This document shows positions 24,681 to 33,720 of a stretch of DNA of 64,000 nt, piece after piece. Both the position numbers and the translations under genes were made by a program. Source of the stretch: Phaeobacter sp. 11ANDIMAR09 (GTDB lineage: Bacteria > Pseudomonadota > Alphaproteobacteria > Rhodobacterales > Rhodobacteraceae); assembly GCF_001294455.1 (NCBI RefSeq), contig NZ_LIKT01000013.1, forward strand, positions 58,112-122,111. The letters are read 5' to 3'. Every line of letters starts with the position of its first letter. Positions within the stretch are counted from its first letter, which is position 1. The notes below the pieces were generated by a model. That model saw only the letters and a program-made list of their open reading frames with translations. It made no database searches and was not told where the DNA came from.

Positions 24681-26963
24681 GTGGCTCAAAAGTCACAATT
24701 TTGGATGAGGCCAAGCTTGTTTTTTGCCTTGGACCGGTGGCGTAAAACGCGCCAGGCCCGAAATATTGGCACCCTTGGCATGGTCTTGCTTGGCCCGGTC
24801 TTGGCGCTTTTGACCTTCCTCATCTTTGGGCCCCTGGGGCATGGCGCCTCTTCGCGGCCGCTGCGTCTGATTCTGCTCGCGGATATGGTCTATATCATGG
24901 CGATTGCAGGGCTGGTGCTGACCCAGATCGTGCGCCTGTTTGCGGCACGGCGGTCGAAATCGGCGGGATCTCGCCTGCACCTGCGGTTGATTGGGGCCTT
25001 TGGGTTTCTGGCTTTGGGGCCAACGGTGATTGTCGCGGTCTTTGCGGTGCTGACAGTGAACGTCGGCCTGGAAGGGTGGTTTTCTCAGCGGGTGCGCGAG
25101 GTGATTGGCAGTTCGCTTTCTGCGGCGGAGGCCTATCAGGAGGAGCAGCGTCGAGATATCACCACCGATGCTCAGGCGCTTGCCCGGTTTTTGGATCAAA
25201 GCCGCAGCCGCAGCTATTTCATCAATGATGCTGAATTGCGGCAGGTGCTCACCCAGGGGCAGTTGCAAATCCAACGCGGGCTTCGGGAAGCCTATGTGAT
25301 TGATGGCATAGGGCGCATTCGGGCACGTGGCGAGCGGTCTTATGAGTTTGATTTTGAACGTCCAAACGCCGAAGATCTGGCGCGTGCCAGCTCTGAGGGT
25401 CTGAGCGTCATCCAGGACTGGGACAACAACGAGTTCCGCGCCCTTGTTCGGCTCAATGCCTTTGTGGATCGCTTTCTCTATATCAGCCGGGATGTCGATG
25501 GCACTTTGCTGAACCTGCTCGATGAGACCAAAGAAACCGCCCTTTTGTATCAGCAGTTGGAAAACGAACGAGGCCGGGTCCTGTTTGAATTTGGCCTGCT
25601 TTACATTGGCTTTGCGCTGATCCTGGTCTTGGCAGCCATGTGGCTGGGGATTTGGTTTGCCGAGCGACTGTCGCGCCCGGTTGGCCGCCTTACGGTCGCC
25701 GCCCAGCGGGTCGGCGGTGGGGATCTGAACGTCAAGGTTCCCGAAGAAGACAGCGGCGACGAGATTTCCCAACTGGGCCATTACTTCAACCAGATGACTC
25801 ACGAACTGCGGGCACAGCGCGCCACCTTGTTGGAGAATACCAATCAGATCGAACGGCGTCGCCGTTTGTTTGATTCCGTGCTTTCCTCGGTCACGTCGGG
25901 CGTCGTCGGTCTGGATGACGAAGGCAAGATTACCTTTGTGAACCGTTCTGCCGAACGCTTGCTGGACTGGCACGAAGACCAGCAAAGCCTGGCGCTTTCA
26001 GTTGCGATCCCGGAATTTGGGCCACTGTTTGACATATTGGTTGAGAGCGGTGGCGAGGCAGAGCAGGGCGAGGTGAAAGTGACCCGGCAAGGGCGTTTAG
26101 AAAACCTGCTGGTCCGCATGTCTCGGCGACGCGGGGACGATGGCAAGTTGGAAGGCTATGTTTTGGCCTTTGATGACGTGACCGATCTGGTCAGCGCCCA
26201 GCGTATGGCGGCCTGGGGGGATGTGGCCCGACGGATTGCCCATGAAATCAAGAACCCTCTGACCCCGATCCAGCTGAGCGCCGAGCGTATCAAGCGTAAG
26301 TTTGCACCAATGCTGGGTGAGGAAAATAGCGACAAACTGCAGTCGATGACGGATGTGATTGTACGTCAAACGAATGACTTACGTCGGATCGTCAATGAAT
26401 TTTCCAAATTCGCCCGTATGCCAGAGCCTGAAACCCACGAAGAAGATCTGGTGTCTTTGGTGCGCGATGCGGTGACGTTGCAACAGACCGGCCAGCCGGA
26501 TGTTACTATTTCAGCAGAGCTTCCACAGGACCCATTGTGGGCGGACCTGGATTCAACCATGATCGGGCAGGCGCTGACCAATCTGATCAAGAACGCAGGC
26601 GAAGCCATTGAAACGCTTGCAAAGAAACAACCCGATACAGCTGTGGACCCGCAAATTCGCATCTCCCTGCAAGAGATGCCGACTGGCGGCTACGAGATCA
26701 GGATTGCCGACAATGGCATTGGTTTGCCCGAGGATCGAGCCCGGTTGTTTGAACCCTATGTGACCACCCGAAATGAGGGCACAGGCCTGGGGCTTCCGAT
26801 CGTGAAAAAGATTATCGAGGAACATGGCGGCAGCCTCACGCTTGAGGATGCGCCGATATTTGAAGGGCACCAGCATTGTGGTGCCATGGCAGTTATACGT
26901 CTGCCCGCAGCTGCCAGCGCGGAGCAGAGGAACCGGAATACAGTGAAAGCAGGTCTGACATGA
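24681..26963 (+). CDS. ntrY: Membrane histidine kinase NtrY
   Basis: This sensor kinase of the NtrYX system is linked in alphaproteobacteria to nitrogen, redox and envelope regulation. The order is: three to four N-terminal membrane helices (about 30-130), a periplasmic or extracytoplasmic sensory segment, another helix near 300, a HAMP domain (LSRPVGRLTVAAQRVGGGDL), a PAS domain, a DHp domain with H521 in RIAHEIKNPLTPIQLSAER, and the ATPase domain with NLIKNAGEAIE and GTGLGLPIV. It begins at the GTG at 24681, preceded by GAGGGT. The 99-base gap after ntrC may contain a separate promoter. Its stop overlaps the ntrX ATG. Confidence 0.95.
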   Translation: MAQKSQFWMRPSLFFALDRWRKTRQARNIGTLGMVLLGPVLALLTFLIFGPLGHGASSRPLRLILLADMVYIMAIAGLVLTQIVRLFAARRSKSAGSRLHLRLIGAFGFLALGPTVIVAVFAVLTVNVGLEGWFSQRVREVIGSSLSAAEAYQEEQRRDITTDAQALARFLDQSRSRSYFINDAELRQVLTQGQLQIQRGLREAYVIDGIGRIRARGERSYEFDFERPNAEDLARASSEGLSVIQDWDNNEFRALVRLNAFVDRFLYISRDVDGTLLNLLDETKETALLYQQLENERGRVLFEFGLLYIGFALILVLAAMWLGIWFAERLSRPVGRLTVAAQRVGGGDLNVKVPEEDSGDEISQLGHYFNQMTHELRAQRATLLENTNQIERRRRLFDSVLSSVTSGVVGLDDEGKITFVNRSAERLLDWHEDQQSLALSVAIPEFGPLFDILVESGGEAEQGEVKVTRQGRLENLLVRMSRRRGDDGKLEGYVLAFDDVTDLVSAQRMAAWGDVARRIAHEIKNPLTPIQLSAERIKRKFAPMLGEENSDKLQSMTDVIVRQTNDLRRIVNEFSKFARMPEPETHEEDLVSLVRDAVTLQQTGQPDVTISAELPQDPLWADLDSTMIGQALTNLIKNAGEAIETLAKKQPDTAVDPQIRISLQEMPTGGYEIRIADNGIGLPEDRARLFEPYVTTRNEGTGLGLPIVKKIIEEHGGSLTLEDAPIFEGHQHCGAMAVIRLPAAASAEQRNRNTVKAGLT

Positions 26964-28369
26964 GTGACATTCTGATTGTTGATGATGAACGTGACATTCG
27001 CGAGTTGATTTCTGACATTCTCGAGGATGAAGGCTATTCCACCCGCAAGGCCGGAAGTTCGGATGAATGTATGTCCCAGCTCGACCAGGAACTGCCAGCG
27101 CTGCTGATCCTTGATATCTGGCTCAAGGACAGCCAGATGGATGGCATCGATATCCTGAAAACGGTCAAGCGGGATAACCCCGAGGTTCCTGTGGTGATTA
27201 TCTCGGGTCATGGCAATATTGAAATCGCTGTGGCTGCGATCAAGCAGGGCGCCTATGACTTTATTGAAAAGCCCTTTAACATTGATCAGTTGATGGTGGT
27301 CATCCGCCGCGCCATGGAGGCCTCGCAGCTGCGCCGCGAAAACACCGATCTGCGCCGCAAGGAAAGCGGTGGCTCGGAAATGGTGGGCTCATCAGCCTCC
27401 TTCCGCGGCTTGGTCGGCCAACTGGATAAGGTCACCAAATCCAATGGTCGCGTGATGCTGAGCGGGCCGGCCGGCAGCGGCAAAGAGATCGCCGCGCGCT
27501 ATATCCATTTGAATTCTGCCCGCGCCGGTGCTCCCTTTGTCACCGTGAGCTGTGCTGGAATCGAACCGGACCGGATGGAAGAAGTGCTGTTTGGACGCGA
27601 AAGCAGTGAGCGGGGCGTGGAGCCAGGGCTGCTGGAGCAGGCCCATGGGGGGGTGATCTTCTTTGACGAAGTGGCAGACATGCCCCTGGGCACCCAATCC
27701 AAGATCCTCCGGGTGTTGGTCGATCAGCAATTTCAACGTGTTGGCGGCAATGACAATGTGCGGGTCGACCTGCGTGTGATCTCTGCCACCAACAAGGATC
27801 TGGAAGCAGAGATTTCGGCCGATCGGTTCCGTCAGGAGCTTTATCACCGGCTGAATGTGGTGCCGATCAATGTGCCCTCCTTGGCGGATCGGCGTGAAGA
27901 TATTCCTCAGTTGGCGGAGTATTTCATTGCGCAGTTCCATGAAAGCCAGGGGTTGCCGCTGCGGGACCTGGCGGATGAAGCCGTTGCATTGATGCAAACG
28001 ATGACCTGGCCCGGCAATGTGCGGCAGTTGAAAAACATGGTTGAGCGGGTGCTGATCCTGGGGGATGGCACTGGGCCGATTGAGGCCAAGGATCTGCCGC
28101 GCGAAGAGGAAAAAATCGCCGAAGAGGGCCGCGTGGTTCTTTCCGGCGCGCTGGCAACCCTGCCGTTGCGCGAAGCCCGTGAGGCTTTTGAACGGGAATA
28201 CCTGCTGACCCAGATCAACCGTTTTGGCGGCAATATCAGCCGCACCGCCTCCTTTGTTGGCATGGAACGGTCGGCCTTGCACCGGAAATTGAAGTCGCTG
28301 GGTGTTGTCACGTCCAACAAGACCGGGGCGCGGATTGCCCATGTGGAAAAGGAAGAAGAAGAGGTTTGA
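26960..28369 (+). CDS. ntrX: NtrX response regulator
   Basis: This is the partner of NtrY. The receiver domain has D52 (LLILDIWLKDSQMDG) and the lysine in EKPFN. The AAA+ domain has Walker A GPAGSGKE (169-176) and Walker B GVIFFDEVADMP (231-242). The C-terminal Fis-type helix-turn-helix reads NISRTASFVGMERSALHRKLKSLG. Like NtrC here, it lacks GAFTGA; the corresponding segment is LFGRESSERGVEPGLLEQAHGG. The start is the ATG overlapping the ntrY stop (ATGA). An open frame upstream to 26876 is ntrY in another frame. The C-terminal tail EKEEEEV is acidic. Confidence 0.95.
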   Translation: MSDILIVDDERDIRELISDILEDEGYSTRKAGSSDECMSQLDQELPALLILDIWLKDSQMDGIDILKTVKRDNPEVPVVIISGHGNIEIAVAAIKQGAYDFIEKPFNIDQLMVVIRRAMEASQLRRENTDLRRKESGGSEMVGSSASFRGLVGQLDKVTKSNGRVMLSGPAGSGKEIAARYIHLNSARAGAPFVTVSCAGIEPDRMEEVLFGRESSERGVEPGLLEQAHGGVIFFDEVADMPLGTQSKILRVLVDQQFQRVGGNDNVRVDLRVISATNKDLEAEISADRFRQELYHRLNVVPINVPSLADRREDIPQLAEYFIAQFHESQGLPLRDLADEAVALMQTMTWPGNVRQLKNMVERVLILGDGTGPIEAKDLPREEEKIAEEGRVVLSGALATLPLREAREAFEREYLLTQINRFGGNISRTASFVGMERSALHRKLKSLGVVTSNKTGARIAHVEKEEEEV

Positions 28370-28501
28370 GGCAGGCTGCCTCAGCCCCTTTTACCCTGCG
28401 GCCGAACTGTTGGTGACGGCAAAGCTCTCTCATGTGGCCCCAATGGGGGCCATGTCTGTCTGCCGCAGGACACTTCGAGATTTAAGGACGGATAAAAGGC
28501 C

Positions 28502-28984
28502 TTATAGCGGAGGCAGGATAACCGTGTTGCCATTGCTTTGCTGAACTGCGCAGGCGTTTTCGGACAAGCACGCCCCGCGTCGAGTGGAGCCTGGCAGGGA
28601 TTGTAGTGCTGCGATCTGCTCTTTGCTGCAGCGTGGCAGTTCAAGACGACGATAGCCTTTTTGAGCCATGCAGCGCTGCTCCAGCTGGCTGCGCAGCCCT
28701 TGGTTCACATCCACAGTATAGGTGCCGCCATCGACCCAGTAGCCAGGCGTGGTCCAGCAGTGACCATTGTTGCAATGCTGACGTCCTGGGTAATAGACGG
28801 GCGGGCGATGGCGGATTTGATTGGCCACGGGGGCCTGTTTGAGCGCCGCGACCTTGCAGGTCAGTGTATCGCTATTGGTGCGCGTCTGGTCCTTGCCTTT
28901 GTCGTAATAGACAGGCAGCGGCCCACAGGCGGCAAGCCCAAGAAGAGCAATGGAAATCACGCTGGTTACAGACGGCCTAAACAT
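28502..28984 (-). CDS. Small lipoprotein, function unknown
   Basis: It begins with MFRPSVTSVISIALLGLAAC, a short signal peptide ending in a lipobox, so it is predicted to be a lipid-anchored envelope protein of 160 residues. The mature part is rich in cysteine and in aromatic PVYYP/WTTPGYWVDGG segments and ends in a hydrophobic NTVILPPL. I know no function; homologues probably exist only in related Rhodobacterales. It lies on the opposite strand between ntrX and trkA and therefore interrupts the otherwise collinear ntr-trk-hfq block. I set the start at the ATG at 28984. Longer frames upstream lack a signal peptide at the N terminus. Confidence 0.78.
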   Translation of the reverse strand: MFRPSVTSVISIALLGLAACGPLPVYYDKGKDQTRTNSDTLTCKVAALKQAPVANQIRHRPPVYYPGRQHCNNGHCWTTPGYWVDGGTYTVDVNQGLRSQLEQRCMAQKGYRRLELPRCSKEQIAALQSLPGSTRRGACLSENACAVQQSNGNTVILPPL

Positions 28985-29086
28985 ACAGCAAGATTGTCCC
29001 AATTTTCGAGGAGTTACAATTGATTTGACCCCCTTGATGGCTTCTGGCATTCAAATCTGGCGAAATAGCGCCCAAGGGACAGTGGC

Positions 29087-30463
29087 ATGAAAGTTATCAT
29101 CTGTGGTGCAGGCCAGGTTGGCTGGCAGATTGCGCGTCATCTCTCTGCGGAGCAAAACGATGTCACCGTTGTCGACAGCAACCCAGAGCTGGTGCGTCGG
29201 GCGACCGATACGCTGGATGTTCAGGGCGTTGCAGGCTTTGCCTCTTATCCGGATGTGCTGGACCGGGCCGGGGCACGGGACGCGGATATGATCATTGCCG
29301 CCACCCATTCGGATGAGGTCAATATGGTGACCTGCCAGGTGGCCCATTCGGTGTTCTCGATCCAGCGTAAGATTGCCCGTCTGCGCGCGCGCAGCTACCT
29401 GACGGCGATCTATTCAGATCTGTATCGCCGCGAGCATCTGCCGATTGATGTGGTGATCAGCCCAGAGCGTGAAGTGGCTGCTGCTGCGATGCAGCGCCTT
29501 TCTGCTCCGGCGGCCTTTGATACCGAAATTTTCATGGAAGGCGGCGCCCAGCTTCTGGGCATTCAGATCGACGAAGAATGCCCGGTGGTGAACACTCCGC
29601 TGCGTCAACTCACGGATCTGTTTTCCACCCTGCGGGCTATCGTGGTCGGGGTCCGCCGCGAAGGCACCCTGTTTGCCCCGGAACCGGGTGATCAGCTGTT
29701 TGTTGGGGACAGTTGCTATGTCTTTGCCCATGTAGAGGATGTGGACCGGACCATCGAAGTCTTTGGCAAAGTTGAAAAACGCCAGGACCGGGTGGTGATT
29801 GTCGGGGGGGGGAACGTCGGACTCGAGGTGGCCAAGGCGCTGGAAAGCGGCGCCAGCCGCATTCGTGCCAAGATGATCGAAAAAAGCCGCAAATGCGCTG
29901 AACATGCCGCAGAAGCTCTGGAACGAACCATTGTGCTCAATGGGGATGGGTTGGACCGTTCGTTGATGATCGAGGCGGGCATCGATCGCGCCGATGCCAT
30001 GTTGGCGGTGACAGATGATGACAAAACCAACATGTTGGCCGCTGTGCGGGCCAAGGCCGAGGGCTGCCCCTTTGTAATTGCGCTGATCAATGACCCAACC
30101 CTATTGCCGCTGTTGTCACCGCTTGGCATTGACGCCTTCATCAACCCGCGAGCCACCACGGTGAGCTCTATCCTGCGCCATATCCGCTACGGCCGGGTGC
30201 GTCAGGTCTACAGTATCGGTGATGCCGAGGCCGAAGTGATTGAGGCCGAAGTGATGAGCACCTCCCCGATGGCAGGGAAGGCGATCCGCGATATCGACTT
30301 CCCCGAAGGTGTTTTGGTTGGAGCGGTGCGCAAAGGGGGAGAAGTGCTGCGCCCAACCGGGGGCATGAAGATCGATACCGGCGATGTAATCGCTCTCTTT
30401 GCCATGGCGGATGACGTGCCCGAGGTGGAACGTCTGATGCAGGTCTCTATCGACTACTTCTAG
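29087..30463 (+). CDS. trkA: Trk potassium uptake, NAD-binding subunit TrkA
   Basis: This is a peripheral cytoplasmic regulator of the TrkH potassium channel. It has two RCK modules, each with a Rossmann dinucleotide fold (CGAGQVGWQIARHL at the N terminus, VIVGGGNVGLEVAKALE near residue 235) followed by a TrkA_C domain. At 458 residues it is the full tandem form. The gene ends one base before the trkH ATG, so the two are translated together. Position after ntrYX is the conserved alphaproteobacterial order. Confidence 0.97.
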   Translation: MKVIICGAGQVGWQIARHLSAEQNDVTVVDSNPELVRRATDTLDVQGVAGFASYPDVLDRAGARDADMIIAATHSDEVNMVTCQVAHSVFSIQRKIARLRARSYLTAIYSDLYRREHLPIDVVISPEREVAAAAMQRLSAPAAFDTEIFMEGGAQLLGIQIDEECPVVNTPLRQLTDLFSTLRAIVVGVRREGTLFAPEPGDQLFVGDSCYVFAHVEDVDRTIEVFGKVEKRQDRVVIVGGGNVGLEVAKALESGASRIRAKMIEKSRKCAEHAAEALERTIVLNGDGLDRSLMIEAGIDRADAMLAVTDDDKTNMLAAVRAKAEGCPFVIALINDPTLLPLLSPLGIDAFINPRATTVSSILRHIRYGRVRQVYSIGDAEAEVIEAEVMSTSPMAGKAIRDIDFPEGVLVGAVRKGGEVLRPTGGMKIDTGDVIALFAMADDVPEVERLMQVSIDYF

Positions 30464-30464
30464 G

Positions 30465-32000
30465 ATGGGGCGCCGCAACAAGACTCCCAACCGGCTTTTG
30501 CGCCTGCCGTTGTTCCTGTTGATCTGGAGCATTGCCTCCCTGGCGATGTGGATCCCGGCAGCCCATGCCCTGGTTCTGGATGATCACCCCACCTCGCGGG
30601 CGTTTTTCTATACCGGCGTTCTGGGGCTGTTCATGATCACCCTGGCGGGGCTGTCGCTGGGCAACCGGGTGCCCCGCTATGGCATGCCGGGACAGCTTTT
30701 GTCGCTGTTGGCGACCTTTGTGATCCTGCCGTTGTTTTTGGCCCTGCCGGTGCAGGACTCCCTGCGCAACACCAGCTTTTTGAATGCCTATTTTGATATG
30801 GTCAGTGCGGTGACCACCACGGGCGCTGACATCTATCAAGATCCGGACCGTTCGCCCGCCAGCGTGCATCTGTGGCGGGCCCTTGTGGCCTGGCTTGGTG
30901 GGTTGCTGATGTGGATCTCGGCCTCAGCCGTGTTGGCGCCCCTGTCGCTGGGCGGGTTTGAGGTGACCGCTCGGGGCGAGCCGGGGGGCGGCACTGTTGC
31001 GGCCTCACAGATCCAGGATGCCGACCCCAAAAAACGCCTGATCGAGATCGCCCGCACCCTTGCCCCGGTCTATGGCGGGCTCACGGTGGTTTTGTGGATC
31101 TTACTCATGATCACCGGCGAGGCCCCTCTGGTTGGTCTGGGACATGCCATGTCGGTCCTAGCCACCTCTGGCATCTCGGCTGTGGGGGGCGTTGAAAATG
31201 CCTCTGGCGGCATCGGGGGCGAAATGGTGATGTTCCTTTTTATGTTCTTTGCCCTGTCCCGGCTGACCTTCTCGGATGACACGGTCACGGTGGGCTCGGG
31301 GCGACTGGACAAGGATCCTGAGTTTCGCACCGGCTTGCTGATTGTCCTGGGTATGCCGCTTTTGCTGATCCTGTGGCACTGGTTCAAGACCTTTGAGGTT
31401 GGGGCCCATAATGACCCGGTGCAGGCGCTCAGATCTTTCTGGGGCAGTTTGTTCACGGTTATGTCTTTTTTGTCCACCACCGGTTTTGAAAGCGCCGATT
31501 GGGAAACAACGCGGGAGTGGTCGGGGTTGCAGACGCCGGGCATGATCCTTTTGGGGCTTTCGGTGATTGGCGGCGGGGTCGCCACCACGGCTGGTGGCGT
31601 CAAACTACTGCGCGTCTTTGCACTTTACCTCAACGGGATGCGGGAAATGGAACGGCTGGTACATCCCTCGTCGGTGAGCGGCGAAGGCAGCGGCAATAAG
31701 CGGCTACAAAGCAATGGGGCCTTTGTGGCTTGGGTGTTCTTTATGCTCTTTGCCCTGTCGTTGTCGCTGATCTCGATCGCGCTCTCGGCCGTGGGCAGCG
31801 ATTTTGAACAGTCGCTGATCCTGGCCATCGCATCGCTGTCAACCACGGGGCCCTTGACCGAGATCGCAGGCGATGCCCCGATCGTGCTGACCAGCCTGGC
31901 GCCTGTGGCCAAGCTGATCCTCTGCTTTGCCATGGTCCTGGGGCGGCTCGAGACCCTGGCGATTATCGCACTTTTGTCTCCAAATTTCTGGCGCAGCTAG
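30465..32000 (+). CDS. trkH: Trk potassium uptake channel TrkH
   Basis: This is the inner-membrane K+ channel subunit of the KtrB/TrkH type. The four pore-loop filters are recognisable as TTTGADIY, ATSGISAVGG, STTGFESADW and STTGPLTE, each with the central glycine that lines the pore. At 511 residues with about ten to twelve helices it is complete. It starts two bases after trkA. The gap of 133 bases before hfq leaves room for a separate hfq promoter. No convincing terminator follows it. Confidence 0.97.
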   Translation: MGRRNKTPNRLLRLPLFLLIWSIASLAMWIPAAHALVLDDHPTSRAFFYTGVLGLFMITLAGLSLGNRVPRYGMPGQLLSLLATFVILPLFLALPVQDSLRNTSFLNAYFDMVSAVTTTGADIYQDPDRSPASVHLWRALVAWLGGLLMWISASAVLAPLSLGGFEVTARGEPGGGTVAASQIQDADPKKRLIEIARTLAPVYGGLTVVLWILLMITGEAPLVGLGHAMSVLATSGISAVGGVENASGGIGGEMVMFLFMFFALSRLTFSDDTVTVGSGRLDKDPEFRTGLLIVLGMPLLLILWHWFKTFEVGAHNDPVQALRSFWGSLFTVMSFLSTTGFESADWETTREWSGLQTPGMILLGLSVIGGGVATTAGGVKLLRVFALYLNGMREMERLVHPSSVSGEGSGNKRLQSNGAFVAWVFFMLFALSLSLISIALSAVGSDFEQSLILAIASLSTTGPLTEIAGDAPIVLTSLAPVAKLILCFAMVLGRLETLAIIALLSPNFWRS

Positions 32001-32133
32001 GAAAAGGTGGCTAACCTTACTGTGTAAGAGGCGTTTTTCGGCTGGAAACTGTCAAAATCTGCGTTCATAGTCGAAGGTAATAAGGCGCGCTGGTCCGCAA
32101 CGCGCTGCAAGAACAAAGGCGAGAGATAAGAAT

Positions 32134-32373
32134 ATGGCTTCGGACAGACAGAACTTGCAGGATGCATTCCTCAATCACGTTCGCAAAACCAAGGTTCCAG
32201 TAACGATTTTTCTGATTAACGGAGTCAAATTGCAGGGGGTCATCACTTGGTTTGACAACTTCTGCGTCTTGTTGCGCCGTGATGGCCAGTCGCAGCTGGT
32301 GTATAAACACGCGATTTCCACCATTATGCCGGCCCAGCCGATCAGCCTGTATGAAGGCGAAGACGCCTCTTGA
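32134..32373 (+). CDS. hfq: RNA chaperone Hfq
   Basis: Hfq forms a hexameric Sm-like ring that pairs small RNAs with mRNAs. The 79-residue form is typical of alphaproteobacteria. It carries the Sm1 pattern ([20 protein letters not shown]) with Q8 (or its equivalent) and the Sm2 pattern with YKHAIS, where H57-type residues sit at the proximal RNA-binding face. The tail EGEDAS is short and acidic. Its stop codon shares one base with the hflX ATG (TGATG). Confidence 0.97.
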   Translation: MASDRQNLQDAFLNHVRKTKVPVTIFLINGVKLQGVITWFDNFCVLLRRDGQSQLVYKHAISTIMPAQPISLYEGEDAS

Positions 32374-33644
32374 TGGAACACGACAGGATCCGCACCCGCG
32401 CTTGGGTGCTACATCCGGACATTAAATCTGATCAGGGGCGACGCCCCGCCGAACCCGCTTTGGCGGAAGGTGTGGCCTTGGCCGAGGCGCTGCCTGATCT
32501 TGACGTAGTTGGCTCGACTGTCGTGCGCCTGCCCAAGGCTCATGCGGGGATGTTGTTTGGCTCTGGGAAAATTGAAGAGCTGAAAGAGCTATTGCACAGC
32601 AACGAAGTTGATCTGGTTTTGATTGATGGGCCGGTGTCTCCGGTGCAGCAACGGAATCTGGAAAAAGCCTGGAAGGTCAAAATTCTGGACCGCACCGGGT
32701 TGATCCTAGAGATCTTCTCGGATCGCGCACGCACCCGTGAGGGTGTGCTGCAGGTCGAGATGGCGGCGCTCAGCTATCAGCGCACCCGCCTGGTTAGGGC
32801 CTGGACCCACTTGGAACGTCAGCGTGGTGGATTGGGGTTTGTCGGCGGACCCGGCGAAACCCAGATCGAGGCGGACAGACGGGCCATTGATGATCAATTG
32901 GTCAACCTGCGTCGGCAATTGGCCAAGGTGGTGAAAACCCGCAGCCTGCACCGGGCCGCTCGGGCCAAGATTCCCTTTCCGATTGTCGCATTGGTGGGCT
33001 ATACCAATGCCGGAAAATCGACACTTTTCAACCGGTTGACCGGGGCCGAAGTGATGGCAAAAGATATGCTTTTTGCCACCCTGGATCCGACCATGCGCCG
33101 GGTAGAAATACCTGATGGTCCTGAGATCATTCTCTCCGACACGGTTGGTTTCATCTCGGATCTACCGACCGAACTGGTGGCCGCCTTCCGGGCGACGCTG
33201 GAAGAGGTGCTGGCCGCAGATGTGATCCTGCATGTCCGCGACATCAGCCATGAGGACAGCCAGAACCAGGCCAATGATGTTGCGGCTATTTTGTCCACCC
33301 TTGGGGTGGATGAAAACCGGGCTCAGATAGAGGTTTGGAATAAACTGGATCAATTGCCCGATGACATCGCTGAGGCCCGACGGGCGCGGGCGGCGCGCGA
33401 AGAGGGAATTCACGCGATTTCCGCCCTGACCGGCGAGGGGATCGAGGCGCTGCTTCAGGATGTCTCTAAGAAGCTGGAAGGCGTCCGCCACATAGAAGAG
33501 TTCACGCTCTCTTTTGCCCAGGGCAAAGAGCGGGCCTGGCTGTTTCAACAGGATGTGGTGATCAGCGAGGAGCAGGGCGATGAGGGCTTTGAGCTCACGG
33601 TGCGCTGGACGGAGAAGCAAAAGGCGCAGTTCAACGCGCTCTAG
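32373..33644 (+). CDS. hflX: Ribosome-associated GTPase HflX
   Basis: HflX splits stalled or dormant 70S ribosomes and binds GTP. The N-terminal HflX domain has the linker signature GGPGETQIE (158-166), preceded by the glycine-rich LERQRGGLGF. The G domain starts with GYTNAGKS (209-216), followed by DTVGFISDLP (G3) and NKLDQ (G4). The ATG at 32373 overlaps the hfq stop by one base. A TTG one codon earlier is less likely. The hfq-hflX pair is a conserved arrangement. A terminator follows 37 bases after the stop. Confidence 0.97.
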   Translation: MEHDRIRTRAWVLHPDIKSDQGRRPAEPALAEGVALAEALPDLDVVGSTVVRLPKAHAGMLFGSGKIEELKELLHSNEVDLVLIDGPVSPVQQRNLEKAWKVKILDRTGLILEIFSDRARTREGVLQVEMAALSYQRTRLVRAWTHLERQRGGLGFVGGPGETQIEADRRAIDDQLVNLRRQLAKVVKTRSLHRAARAKIPFPIVALVGYTNAGKSTLFNRLTGAEVMAKDMLFATLDPTMRRVEIPDGPEIILSDTVGFISDLPTELVAAFRATLEEVLAADVILHVRDISHEDSQNQANDVAAILSTLGVDENRAQIEVWNKLDQLPDDIAEARRARAAREEGIHAISALTGEGIEALLQDVSKKLEGVRHIEEFTLSFAQGKERAWLFQQDVVISEEQGDEGFELTVRWTEKQKAQFNAL

Positions 33645-33680
33645 ATTGGTGGTCTGTTGCTGATCTGGTGAATTTCAAAG

Positions 33681-33708
33681 GAGCGCAGGTTCGTCTTGCG
33701 CTCTTTTT
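33681..33708 (+). terminator. Intrinsic terminator after hflX
   Basis: GAGCGCA at 33681-33687 pairs with TGCGCTC at 33697-33703, followed by five T. It ends the ntr-trk-hfq-hflX block before the convergent antiporter gene. Confidence 0.8.
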
Positions 33709-33720
33709 GTTTGTCAGGGC

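Noticed and set aside
28434..28451. TGGCCCC/GGGGCCA hairpin between ntrX and the lipoprotein gene
   Set aside because: It is short, and neither strand has a following U tract. It could weaken read-through, but I cannot support a terminator.
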